From JALQXV01 sp051005235 (GTDB lineage: Bacteria > Patescibacteriota > Saccharimonadia > Saccharimonadales > 2-12-FULL-41-12): a DNA stretch of 19,222 nucleotides. The notes below the pieces were generated by a model. It had not been told where the DNA came from. It did not search any database and saw only the letters and a program-made list of their open reading frames with translations. Of this stretch, positions 11,303-18,372 are shown one piece after another (position 1 is the stretch's first letter; each line of letters begins with the position of its first letter). A program made the position numbers and the translations under genes. The DNA lies in assembly GCA_051005235.1 (NCBI GenBank), contig JBPCJO010000076.1, forward strand, positions 1 through 19,222, in the 5' to 3' direction.

Positions 11303-12189
11303 AGATCTATTGTATCAAACATGAGTAAGAATGCACGTATTGTATCGATTGCCTGAGTATCTGAATGAACCGAGACGATATCTTGGTTGCGTTTGAACCA
11401 GGTCAACTGACGTTTAGCGAGACTCCGGTCGCTCCGCTTGAACTCCTCTTTAGCTTCTTCTAACGTTACCTTCCCTAACAGATACCGACGAGCCGCTGTG
11501 TAGCCTGGCGTTAAGAGGCCAGTAGCATCATTACCGTAGGTTCGTACCAGATTCTGAACCTCTTGCATGAAGCCCATGGCAAACATTGTATCCACGCGGT
11601 TTGTGATCCGTTCTAGCAGTTGCTCGCGGTCGAGTTTGAGTCCAATAATAAGTACGTGCGCTGGCAACGGATGGCGCTCGGGCGTGATATTCCCCCGCTC
11701 TACAGCCCGGCTTAAGTGGCGATGATTCTTAAAATCAATCTGCGTCTCGCCGATGCCCATCGCCCGCGCCCGAGCCTGCAACTCAGCCAAACTCAATGCC
11801 TCCAGCTCCGCCCGCTGCAAGCGGTCGGCCTCGCCCGCAAAGCTATAGTCGTAGACATATCCGTCAATATATAAGCCGGTGCCGCCGACGATTAACGGCA
11901 GTTTACCGCGGGACTGAATCTCGTCAACTTTTTGGGCCGCGTAATCCTTAAAGGCCGCTGCCGAAAAATATTCAGTCGGCTCAATCAAATCAAGTCCGTG
12001 GTGCGGCACTTTTTGGCGGTCCTGCGCGGACGGCTTCGCCGTCCCGATATCCATACCCTTATATATCGTCCGCGAATCGGCACAAATAATCTCACCGCCA
12101 AATAACTCGGCGACCTTAATCGCCAAAGCCGACTTGCCGCTGGCCGTCTGGCCGACAATTACGATAATAGGTTTATGGATGTATTGCAT
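11299..12189 (-). CDS. miaA: tRNA dimethylallyltransferase
   Basis: 296 residues, the usual length. The P-loop GQTASGKS lies at 13-20, followed by DSRTIYKGMDIGTAKP, HHGLDLIEP and VGGTGLYIDGYV, all hallmarks of MiaA. It adds a dimethylallyl group from DMAPP to A37 of tRNAs that read codons starting with U, stabilising codon-anticodon pairing. The TGA stop overlaps the next ATG (ATGA), so it is coupled to the regulator at 10604-11302. R2 repeat copy B lies 54-135 bp upstream of the start and could be a regulatory site. Confidence 0.95.
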   Translation of the reverse strand: MQYIHKPIIVIVGQTASGKSALAIKVAELFGGEIICADSRTIYKGMDIGTAKPSAQDRQKVPHHGLDLIEPTEYFSAAAFKDYAAQKVDEIQSRGKLPLIVGGTGLYIDGYVYDYSFAGEADRLQRAELEALSLAELQARARAMGIGETQIDFKNHRHLSRAVERGNITPERHPLPAHVLIIGLKLDREQLLERITNRVDTMFAMGFMQEVQNLVRTYGNDATGLLTPGYTAARRYLLGKVTLEEAKEEFKRSDRSLAKRQLTWFKRNQDIVSVHSDTQAIDTIRAFLLMFDTIDL

Positions 12190-12242
12190 GTTAAAAATTC
12201 TTATAGATTGCTAGAGGCTCGGCATGTCCTAACGGTAACATA

Positions 12243-12324
12243 ATCATCGTATATAATTCGTATATAACCCCTACCCCAGTTAGCTATATATACTGCGTAT
12301 ATATAAATTATATACGAATAATAT
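12243..12324. repeat. Palindromic repeat family R2, copy B (about 80 bp)
   Basis: Same architecture as 1961-2037: ATCGTATATA, a second CGTATATA about 11 bp on, a C-rich centre ending GTTAG, then GCGTATATAT and TATATACGAAT. It lies between the small membrane protein gene (ends 12402) and miaA (starts 12189). No gene or terminator was found in the rest of 12190-12401. Confidence 0.6.
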
Positions 12325-12401
12325 GTTATGTAATCTATAGGACTTTCGCATTTTTATGCAGATGCCGGGGTTTATAGCCATTCCAAAACAAAACCTACAA
12401 G

Positions 12402-12713
12402 TTACGACGATCGGCGTTGCTTGTGCCATATCCGTTCGATCTGCTGCGACAGCAACATGCTCCCGCTAATCAGCGTTGACACAATGCTCAGCGCGTAGAC
12501 GGTATTAACCACGTCATCAACAATTGTAAATTTACTAAAATCACAATTGCCAAACGAATCTACTTGAGTTGTGTCGGTGAGACACTGGGCGTATACATCA
12601 AAATGGTCATAGGCGGTATCAACAAGCCAGCTATGACTAAAAAATAAGACATTAAAGACAGCAAAACTAATCATAAAAAACAACAAGAGTGGATTTTTCT
12701 TTAGGGACGCCAT
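12402..12713 (-). CDS. Small two-span membrane protein of unknown function
   Basis: 103 residues with hydrophobic segments at about 8-26 and 70-90. The loop between them holds two Cys (43 and 54), which could form a disulfide outside the membrane; basic ends (MASLKKN and RIWHKQRRSS) suggest both termini face the cytoplasm. It overlaps the alkyltransferase-like gene by 13 nt and is the last gene of the thrS operon. Family not recognised. Confidence 0.65.
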   Translation of the reverse strand: MASLKKNPLLLFFMISFAVFNVLFFSHSWLVDTAYDHFDVYAQCLTDTTQVDSFGNCDFSKFTIVDDVVNTVYALSIVSTLISGSMLLSQQIERIWHKQRRSS

Positions 12714-13015
12714 AACAATGCTCCTACATCGACCTTATACTCATCAGAGACATTAATGCCGTCGGACTCCAGCGCCCGGCGCTGGCCATCAAGCCCATCA
12801 GGCACATAACCCCGTGCCAACCCGCCTTGCTTGTTCACCACCCGCTGCCACGGCAGGTCGGTGGGGCCAAAATGTGCCAACTGCCCAACTTCCCACGCCG
12901 CCCAGGCCGCGCCACAAAGCGCTGCGATCTGGCCGTACGTCATCACGCGGCCGGCCGGAATCTGCGCCACCAACTCATAAACCCGCTGCTTAAACGCGTC
13001 GTCAACCCTAGACAT
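12701..13015 (-). CDS. Alkyltransferase-like protein (ATL, MGMT-like DNA repair)
   Basis: 104 residues from the ATG at 13015, chosen because GGGAG lies about 9 nt upstream and the MGMT C-terminal domain begins there; a longer frame to 13162 runs through the nucleotidase gene. It contains the DNA-binding helix (GRVMTYGQIAALCG) and PWQRVV at 55-60, where methyltransferases have PCHR. Trp replaces the alkyl-accepting Cys, as in ATL proteins that bind O6-alkylguanine and flag it for nucleotide excision repair instead of repairing it themselves. It overlaps the HAD gene by 8 nt and the membrane protein gene by 13 nt. Confidence 0.88.
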   Translation of the reverse strand: MSRVDDAFKQRVYELVAQIPAGRVMTYGQIAALCGAAWAAWEVGQLAHFGPTDLPWQRVVNKQGGLARGYVPDGLDGQRRALESDGINVSDEYKVDVGALLWRP

Positions 13016-13592
13016 TAAAATGCTCTCCCACTTCGTGCCAATTATTAACCCGAACCACATCGTCATGCACCAAATGGTCGCGACTCCAGGTATAACCGCC
13101 AAACAATAAGGCCGCAACACCTGCTTCGGCAGCAAAGTTACAATGGCGCGGAATATCGTCAATCAAGTAGTCAGCGCCAATTTGCTTACAAATATCGGCC
13201 TTGGTTACCTTATTATCCGGCTCCCAAATAGGCACAAAATGAATATCATCAAAGACATCTTTAAAGTGCTGCCCAATCCACTCATGGGTGGCCTCGATAT
13301 TATATTTTGGACGAGCGGTCACAATCACCAAGCGATATTTTTTCGACAAATTAGCCAAGACACTATCGGCATCGGCAATTCTTTCATAACTAGCAACGGT
13401 CAATTCGTGAAACTCGCGAGCCCTCTTTAGCGTTTCGTCCATACTAATATTCCAAAGGTTGGGCCAGTACTCCTCATATGTTTCAGCGGTCAGGCCAGTG
13501 TTATAGGTATCGTTACTATATTTCACAAAAGCTGGCAGATGGGCCGCTAAAACATCGTCGATATCAACCCCAATTGTCTGCTGTTTACTCAT
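13008..13592 (-). CDS. HAD-family 5'-nucleotidase-like phosphatase
   Basis: 194 residues. The nucleophile motif is VDIDDVL (D10, general acid D12), motif II VIVTARP, and the acidic motif YLIDD near residue 140, the order of the 5'(3')-deoxyribonucleotidase (NT5C) branch of HAD phosphatases. It probably dephosphorylates nucleotides or a related small metabolite; the substrate cannot be read from sequence. The ATG at 13592 overlaps the thrS TGA (ATGA), and the 3' end overlaps the ATL gene by 8 nt, giving a tightly coupled operon. Confidence 0.85.
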   Translation of the reverse strand: MSKQQTIGVDIDDVLAAHLPAFVKYSNDTYNTGLTAETYEEYWPNLWNISMDETLKRAREFHELTVASYERIADADSVLANLSKKYRLVIVTARPKYNIEATHEWIGQHFKDVFDDIHFVPIWEPDNKVTKADICKQIGADYLIDDIPRHCNFAAEAGVAALLFGGYTWSRDHLVHDDVVRVNNWHEVGEHFNV

Positions 13593-15439
13593 ATAGAAGT
13601 CTTACTTACCCTTGTCTTTGTTTCACGAGCGACCGCATTCAAGAAGTCATCGAGTGCTAACACCGGCTGCTCCGTGCCTGTCACCAAATCCTTGCGTATA
13701 CGCGGCATTACTTGGCTGGTCGCGATCTCTTTTTCACCGATTACCAGAGTATACGGTACTTTCATCAGTTCGGCATTACGAATCTTCTTACCCACCGAGT
13801 CGTTGTCGTTATCTATCGTCACACGAATACCAAGTTCCTTAGCCTTCGCAAACACCGAGTCGGCAAATGCTACGGTCGCTTTTTCTTGATTGACGGTAAT
13901 GAGGCGAATCTGCTCTGGCGACAGCCAAACGGGTAAATTACCGGCAGTTTTCTCGAGCAAGAAAGCCATAAATCGTTCAAAGGCACCCATGATTGATTTA
14001 TGGATTACAAATGGATATTGATCTTGTCCGCTGGAATCTACATAGGTCAACTCCATCCGTTGCGGCACCAAAATATCAATCTGGACAGTTGCGATAGTAT
14101 CTTCTTTACCCAGGACATTTTTGGTTTGTACATCGAGCTTAGGGCCATAAAAAGCAGCCTCGCCAACACCTTCGTCATACGGCAAGCCAGATTCTTCTAG
14201 TACTTCACGAATAACCTTGGCGGCCAGCTCCCATTTATCAGTTTCTTGGGCAAACTTATCTTTCTCAAAATCAGGTAACGAAAGCCGAAACCAATAATCT
14301 TCTAGCCCTGTTTCTTGATAGACTTCTCGAAACAGTTCAACGACGTTCTTAAATTCTTCTTTAAGCTGATCGGCAGTTACATAGGTATGCGAGTCATTTT
14401 GGGTAATTGGGCCACGCATCCGAATTAAACCTGTTAGGGTACCCGAGAGTTCGTATCGATACAGCCCGGCGTGCTCGCTCAGTCGCAGCGGCAAATCACG
14501 GTAACTTTCTACCAGCTTCTCGTAAATCATATGATGGTGCGGACAATTCATCGGCTTCATAAAGAACTGGTTGCCTTCTTCATCTTCTTGGGTGGCATAC
14601 ATATTTTCTAGATAATAATCAGCGTGGCCAGAGCGTTCATACAGCTTACGCTGCGTTAACACCGGAGTTGAGACATATTGGTAGCCATTAGCCTCTTCTT
14701 TGGCGCGCATGTAGTCCATTAAGATCGTTTTAACCCGTTCACCACGAGGCATAAGTAGTGGTAACCCAGCCCCCACATCGGGAGTAATAAAGAACATCTT
14801 TAGTTTTTCGCCGAGCACCCGGTGATCCCGCTTCTTAGCTTCCTCCAGCATCTCAAGGTGTTGACGAAGTTCCTTAGGAGTTGAAAATGCAATGCCGTAC
14901 AGACGCTGCATTTGGGCGTTCTTCTCGTTACCGCGCCAGTAGGCTCCAGCAACGCGCATCAGTTTAAAAGCACCGACTTTACCAGTTGATTCAACGTGCG
15001 GCCCCCGGCACAAATCTTTAAACGGGCCGTTCTGATAAAACGACACGGTTTCTACCTTGCTGTCACCGTCGGCCTGTAAACCGAGTTCGGCAGTGTCGAG
15101 GTCTTTGGCAACGGTGGTACCTGCCCGCTTAAGGTCATTTAGTAACTCCTCTTTATAGGGCTGCCCGGCCGTCTGCGCCCAACCAATCGCCTCGTCAATG
15201 CCTTGTTCGCTACGCTCGAACACCTGATTCTCGGCAATAACTTGCTTCATCGCTGCTTCGATGCGCGGAAAATCTTCTTCGGAAATCTGCGTGTCAGCGA
15301 GGTCAATATCGTAATAAAAGCCATTCTCTACCACCGGTCCGACGCCTAGCTTAGCCTGCGGCCATAGCCCTGTCACGGCAGTCGCCATAATATGCGCTAA
15401 ACTGTGGCGCATCGGTTGTAGGTTGTCTTGCTCTGCCAT
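13589..15439 (-). CDS. thrS: Threonyl-tRNA synthetase lacking the TGS domain
   Basis: 616 residues. It charges tRNA-Thr. The protein begins almost directly with the editing domain (H12-SLA-H16, the HxxxH motif, and CRGPH at 144-148), so the N-terminal TGS domain of about 60 residues found in E. coli and B. subtilis ThrRS is absent. The class II core follows: MNCPHH at 297-302 (zinc-ligand region) and motif 2 around RMRGPITQNDSH at 340-351, with one residue more than the usual RGFTQDDAH. The C-terminal anticodon-binding domain starts near LPVWLSPEQIRL. AAGGAG lies 7 nt before the ATG. It is first in an operon under T-box control. Confidence 0.95.
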   Translation of the reverse strand: MAEQDNLQPMRHSLAHIMATAVTGLWPQAKLGVGPVVENGFYYDIDLADTQISEEDFPRIEAAMKQVIAENQVFERSEQGIDEAIGWAQTAGQPYKEELLNDLKRAGTTVAKDLDTAELGLQADGDSKVETVSFYQNGPFKDLCRGPHVESTGKVGAFKLMRVAGAYWRGNEKNAQMQRLYGIAFSTPKELRQHLEMLEEAKKRDHRVLGEKLKMFFITPDVGAGLPLLMPRGERVKTILMDYMRAKEEANGYQYVSTPVLTQRKLYERSGHADYYLENMYATQEDEEGNQFFMKPMNCPHHHMIYEKLVESYRDLPLRLSEHAGLYRYELSGTLTGLIRMRGPITQNDSHTYVTADQLKEEFKNVVELFREVYQETGLEDYWFRLSLPDFEKDKFAQETDKWELAAKVIREVLEESGLPYDEGVGEAAFYGPKLDVQTKNVLGKEDTIATVQIDILVPQRMELTYVDSSGQDQYPFVIHKSIMGAFERFMAFLLEKTAGNLPVWLSPEQIRLITVNQEKATVAFADSVFAKAKELGIRVTIDNDNDSVGKKIRNAELMKVPYTLVIGEKEIATSQVMPRIRKDLVTGTEQPVLALDDFLNAVARETKTRVSKTSI

Positions 15440-15468
15440 GATGTATCTCCTTCTGGGCTATTAATAAT

Positions 15469-15504
15469 TAAAAAAGCACATAAAGACGGTTCGTCATTAT
15501 GTGC
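15469..15504 (-). terminator. T-box-controlled terminator upstream of thrS
   Basis: GCACATAA (15504-15497) pairs with TTATGTGC (15483-15476), extended by GACG/CGTC after a mismatch, followed by six T on the - strand. Confidence 0.85.
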
Positions 15505-15634
15505 GTCGGTCCCTGTTACGCGGCTTTCGTCAGGGAGGTTCCACCTCGGCATTTACTCTTGTAGCATTGGTTATCGTACGTCTGCTACCGCTCCAACGAA
15601 GCTCGGTGGTTAGTGAGTCCACTTCTCTGCTTAC
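15469..15634 (-). promoter_or_regulatory. T-box leader controlling thrS, with very short Stem I
   Basis: The leader (start about 15634) contains the T-box bulge UGGAACC at 15543-15537, flanked by the expected A2 helix UCCCUG (15536-15531) with CAGGGA (15515-15510), then an intrinsic terminator (15504-15469) before the thrS ribosome binding site. The UGGA pairs with a tRNA ending UCCA, and the tRNA-Thr in this window has U73. Only about 90 nt precede the antiterminator, too few for a full Stem I. A 4-bp GUGG/CCAC stem (15622-15619 with 15609-15606) exposes a 9-nt loop with ACU, a Thr codon, followed by A (15614-15612); this is the likely specifier, but less certain. Uncharged tRNA-Thr would favour read-through. 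Confidence 0.8.
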
Positions 15635-15639
15635 TCAAT

Positions 15640-15645
15640 ATTATA
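15640..15645 (-). promoter_or_regulatory. -10 box of the thrS operon
   Basis: A perfect TATAAT on the - strand, with TTGGTT as a weak -35 17 bp upstream. The predicted start is near 15634-15632. Confidence 0.6.
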
Positions 15646-15669
15646 CTCCGCTACCCACCAAAAACCAAA

Positions 15670-15705
15670 AAGCCTTGTGACCTCTCGCAAATAGTCACAA
15701 GGCTT
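15670..15705 (-). terminator. Strong intrinsic terminator upstream of the thrS promoter
   Basis: AAGCCTTGTGAC (15705-15694) pairs perfectly over 12 bp with GTCACAAGGCTT (15681-15670), followed by TTTGGTTTTT on the - strand. Confidence 0.75.
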
Positions 15706-15715
15706 GGTTGTTTTG

Positions 15716-15754
15716 CTAAACACCTAGCAAAACGCCACCTACAAGTACCATCAT
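15716..15754 (-). CDS. Possible 12-residue leader peptide MMVLVGGVLLGV
   Basis: Thirteen codons including the TAG, wholly inside the small transcript at 15760-15664. No Shine-Dalgarno sequence. Seven of twelve residues are Val or Leu. Translation is unproven. Confidence 0.2.
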   Translation of the reverse strand: MMVLVGGVLLGV

Positions 15755-15852
15755 AGCAAGGTTAGTATTATATGGCTAGTACTTTTGTATTGTTTTAATT
15801 ACATTATTACGATTATGCGCCGCGATTAACCCTCGTAACACCTTAAACAACT

Positions 15853-15897
15853 ACTATACTAGCGTTTCATTAAGTTTTAATGAAGTCGAGGTATAGT
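15853..15897. repeat. Palindromic repeat family R1, copy d (45 bp)
   Basis: ACTATACT and AGGTATAGT arms around the family core TTCATTAAgTTTTAATGAA. It lies between the - strand small RNA and tRNA-Val, which are divergent. The rest of 15773-15964 shows nothing else recognisable. Confidence 0.75.
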
Positions 15898-15964
15898 ACC
15901 GAAAGACACATACCTTGCATTGCAAAGTAAGCAAAAATGAGCTAATCTTTAGTCTGTTCCGCCC

Positions 15965-16041
15965 GGGCGATTAGCTCATTTGGCTAGAGCGCCACATTGA
16001 CGTTGTGGAGGTGATAGGTTCGAATCCTATATCGCCCACCA
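15965..16041 (+). tRNA. tRNA-Val (anticodon GAC)
   Basis: Canonical cloverleaf of 77 nt with encoded CCA: acceptor GGGCGAT/ATCGCCC, D-arm GCTC/GAGC, anticodon arm CCACA-TTGACGT-TGTGG giving GAC, T-arm ATAGG-TTCGAAT-CCTAT. A terminator follows at 16050. Confidence 0.97.
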
Positions 16042-16049
16042 AGTAAAAT

Positions 16050-16075
16050 AGATCAGCCTCCAGCTGGTCTTTTTT
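16050..16075 (+). terminator. Intrinsic terminator after tRNA-Val
   Basis: AGATCAGC (16050-16057) pairs with GCTGGTCT (16063-16070) with one U-G pair, followed by a run of six T. Confidence 0.8.
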
Positions 16076-16121
16076 AATGCCCAAACCAAACCGCTTAAGG
16101 TGTTAATTATAAGCACAAGCA

Positions 16122-16150
16122 TTGACGTAAATAACTAGTTGTGTTACTAT
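16122..16150 (+). promoter_or_regulatory. Sigma70-type promoter for the 30-residue ORF
   Basis: TTGACG at 16122-16127, a 17-bp spacer, TACTAT at 16145-16150; an overlapping TATAAT occurs at 16148-16153. Confidence 0.5.
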
Positions 16151-16182
16151 AATTTAGTTAAACAGGAGTTTTGGATTATCGT

Positions 16183-16275
16183 ATGAGTACCAAAACAAGT
16201 TTCATCTTGGAGGAGTTTCATCTTTATTACGAAGATATGCGGCCTCTCATTGCAGTCGACAGTCGTAACCGATAA
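16183..16275 (+). CDS. Possible 30-residue small protein
   Basis: ATG at 16183 to TAA at 16273-16275. The product starts MSTKTSFILEEFHLYYED and ends AVDSRNR, acidic in the middle, with no membrane segment. A good promoter precedes it, and AGGAG lies 14 nt before the ATG, farther than ideal. It is followed by a short CCGAT-A-ATCGG hairpin. Too short for family assignment; it may be a real small protein or part of a nrdR leader. Confidence 0.4.
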   Translation: MSTKTSFILEEFHLYYEDMRPLIAVDSRNR

Positions 16276-16329
16276 TCGGCTTTATACCCTAAAAATTACA
16301 ATTATCCACTAGCTTTTTAAACAGCGTAG

Positions 16330-16345
16330 TGTCAATATATAGTCA
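16330..16345 (+). promoter_or_regulatory. Candidate NrdR box at the nrdR start
   Basis: TGTCAATATATAGTCA resembles the known NrdR box consensus (acaCwATATATwgtgt) and lies immediately before the start codon. A second partial match, GCATATATTGTG at 16352-16363, is inside the coding region and may only reflect the CIYC codons. Autoregulation is inferred. Confidence 0.4.
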
Positions 16346-16758
16346 TGGTATGCATATATTGTGACTCAAAAACAAAGACCGCGGTCGTTAATTCCCGCGC
16401 GTCGGCCAGCGCTCAAACCACTTGGCGCCGGCGCAATTGCAAACATTGCACTGGTGTTTTCACTACCAGAGAACATATTGAACTCGAAACCGCTTTGCGA
16501 GTGCAATCTGCAACAAACGGCCTGCAGCCGTTTTTACGCGATCGTTTATTCTTAGACGTCTACAACAGCGTTTCACACCGAAAAACCGCCCTGAGCGACT
16601 CTACAAAGCTTACAGATACAATTATTGGCGCTTTAATCAGCCTTCACACCGGTGGCATACTCAGTACCGCCCTGATTATTACAACTACCCGAGCTACCCT
16701 AAAGCGCTTCGATCCGGCCGCAGGCGTCTATTATGCCGCCCATCATTCTAATCATTAA
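16345..16758 (+). CDS. nrdR: Divergent NrdR-type transcriptional repressor
   Basis: 137 residues. The N-terminal zinc ribbon has four Cys (C3, C6, C32, C35) in the NrdR pattern: MVCIYC, VVNSR, WRRRNCKHC, FTTREHIE. NrdR represses ribonucleotide reductase genes in response to ATP/dATP bound in a following ATP-cone domain. Here that domain (about 50-135) is divergent: the usual basic VxKxDG entry is not evident, though a PFLRDRLFLDVYNSV helix fits. dATP sensing may therefore differ. The start is at the expected place; a -10-like TATAGT lies only 2 nt before it. No reductase gene is in the window. Confidence 0.78.
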   Translation: MVCIYCDSKTKTAVVNSRASASAQTTWRRRNCKHCTGVFTTREHIELETALRVQSATNGLQPFLRDRLFLDVYNSVSHRKTALSDSTKLTDTIIGALISLHTGGILSTALIITTTRATLKRFDPAAGVYYAAHHSNH

Positions 16759-16779
16759 CTTCTTATGAAGAAATAGCTT

Positions 16780-18366
16780 TTAGTCTTTGACGACAGCTTT
16801 TTCGGTGACATCAAACTTGTCGAGGTATTTGCCACGGAATAAGCGGGTTTGCGAGTAAAGCGCGGCCATTGAGTTATAGACGATTGTTGTAATCGGCAAC
16901 AGGGTCCACTGTAGAACCATCAGGATGGTGCGATGGCGCTTGTAGCGGGCTGGTTTTGGCGGCAACGACTTGAAGCTCAGGAACATCGTAATGACCAAGC
17001 CAATTAGGGCGACGCGCTGGATCAAACTAGCAACGTTCGGCAGCTGGTTAGAACCAATGTCGTCGGGATTAAAGAACACTGGTATAAACGCCGAAAAGGC
17101 TAATAACAACGGGCCACTCGCCCAGCTGACGTGATTTTCGATCAAGCGGGCCAGCCTCGGGATAGATTTTCTCTTTGGCACGTCATTAGGCTCTAAAAAC
17201 GCCTTCGTCCAGACATAGGCGATATCCGAACAACCCCACGCCCAGCGGCGAATCTGGATAAACTGGGCTTTTAGCGTCCGGCGATAACCGTTAGCCAGTA
17301 CCGCATCTTGGTAGATTGGCACGTAGATTGGATAAACTTCGTAATTGCCGTCATAACGGAAGAACGAGCGCCAGAACTGGTGACCGTCCTCGACAATCGT
17401 GCGTACGCTCCAAAAGTCGGTGTCGATGAGCGCCGCCATGCTTTGGGCGTGCGAGGCAAAGTTGCGAATGGCGTGCGGACGCAGGCTCAGCACCAGGTTC
17501 CAAAAGGAGTTACCGGTGGCGATCACCCGCATCAGTGCCGGAACATCCCAGATGTTATTCGTAAAAATCGGGATCGGCTGGAACGACACCGTCTTTGGCT
17601 CCGGGCACAGCGCAAAGGTGTACGTCAGCGCGCCCAGGTAGTTACGGTGCGGCCGATTATCCGAGTCGAGCGTCGTAACCAATACTCTAATCGGATCGAT
17701 CTTGCGCGTCGCCAGCTCCTTTTGAAGCACACGCCCGGCAAACGTAACGTTACCGCCTTTACCAACGACTTCGTTAGGCATGCCGTCCGGATGCGCAACG
17801 GCGGTCGCGAACATAAATTTATCGCCATACTCACCAACCAAGTCGGTGGCAGTCTTCTTAATATCCGGCCCGCCCCGTTCTTCGTACGCAATCATCAAAA
17901 TGACTTTTTCCATGTCGTAATTCGAGTCCAGCACCGCCTGAATAGTCGGCTCAATAATGTCACGGCTCTCGTTATAGGCCGCCACGATAATGGCGTGGAT
18001 CGTTTCGCTCGGCTTGACGGCACCCGGCAACACCTCAACCCGCTCAATATTAGCGGCGTGCCACTTCGGCACCCCCTTCACCGTCGCCACGCCGTTCTCG
18101 ATATCGGCTAACATCTCGCGCCACGGCAGCTTTTCGTGCAGTTTCATCGTCCGGTAGCCTTGGACTACTCGAATATTCAGCCCAACACCTCTAAAAAACC
18201 ACAGCAAAATGTAAGCGATAATAAAAAAGGCCGTTAAGCGCGGGTCTATTAAACTCAAAATTAGCGGCAGCGACAGCAGCCCATAACTCAACATAGCCGG
18301 CAGCCGCTCCAACCAACGGTACGACCGGTTCTTCTCTGATTGCAGCGGAATCTCAATATTCTTCAT
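16780..18366 (-). CDS. Membrane-bound family 2 glycosyltransferase
   Basis: 528 residues. Two transmembrane segments lie near 25-60. A GT2 catalytic domain follows: IIVAAYNES at 126-134, D-S-D at 234-236 (metal and nucleotide sugar), E-D at 326-327 (catalytic base region) and QIRRW at 371-375, the acceptor-channel motif of processive synthases. Three or four more segments lie after about 410. Such enzymes polymerise sugars while exporting the chain, or glycosylate lipid carriers, at the cytoplasmic membrane; a surface polysaccharide is the likely product, the sugar unknown. It starts 5-6 nt after the small membrane protein gene at 18373, so the two form an operon. Confidence 0.9.
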   Translation of the reverse strand: MKNIEIPLQSEKNRSYRWLERLPAMLSYGLLSLPLILSLIDPRLTAFFIIAYILLWFFRGVGLNIRVVQGYRTMKLHEKLPWREMLADIENGVATVKGVPKWHAANIERVEVLPGAVKPSETIHAIIVAAYNESRDIIEPTIQAVLDSNYDMEKVILMIAYEERGGPDIKKTATDLVGEYGDKFMFATAVAHPDGMPNEVVGKGGNVTFAGRVLQKELATRKIDPIRVLVTTLDSDNRPHRNYLGALTYTFALCPEPKTVSFQPIPIFTNNIWDVPALMRVIATGNSFWNLVLSLRPHAIRNFASHAQSMAALIDTDFWSVRTIVEDGHQFWRSFFRYDGNYEVYPIYVPIYQDAVLANGYRRTLKAQFIQIRRWAWGCSDIAYVWTKAFLEPNDVPKRKSIPRLARLIENHVSWASGPLLLAFSAFIPVFFNPDDIGSNQLPNVASLIQRVALIGLVITMFLSFKSLPPKPARYKRHRTILMVLQWTLLPITTIVYNSMAALYSQTRLFRGKYLDKFDVTEKAVVKD

Positions 18367-18372
18367 AAATGA

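Larger units (their letters stand above)
15664..15760 (-). ncRNA. Small RNA or leader with a 12-codon micro-ORF
   Basis: A TATAAT box at 15772-15767 is followed by about 95 nt with two perfect hairpins: GTTTTGCTA with TAGCAAAAC (9 bp), then the terminator at 15705-15670. Within it, ATG at 15754 opens a 12-codon frame, MMVLVGGVLLGV, that ends at 15716 inside the first hairpin. The layout resembles a leader-peptide attenuator rich in Val, Leu and Gly, but the next gene is thrS, which has its own promoter and T-box. It may instead be an independent small RNA. Confidence 0.45.

Noticed and set aside
13016..13162. N-terminal extension of the alkyltransferase-like protein
   Set aside because: Overlaps the nucleotidase gene in another frame; the ATG at 13015 has a ribosome binding site and begins the conserved domain.
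3918..13591. UGA recoding to Gly (SR1/Gracilibacteria code)
   Set aside because: comM, miaA and thrS end at TGA exactly where their families end, two of them in ATGA overlaps, so UGA is a stop.
17308..18111. 267-residue ORF on the + strand
   Set aside because: Antisense to the well-supported glycosyltransferase gene; rich in Arg, Val and His as expected for a shadow frame.
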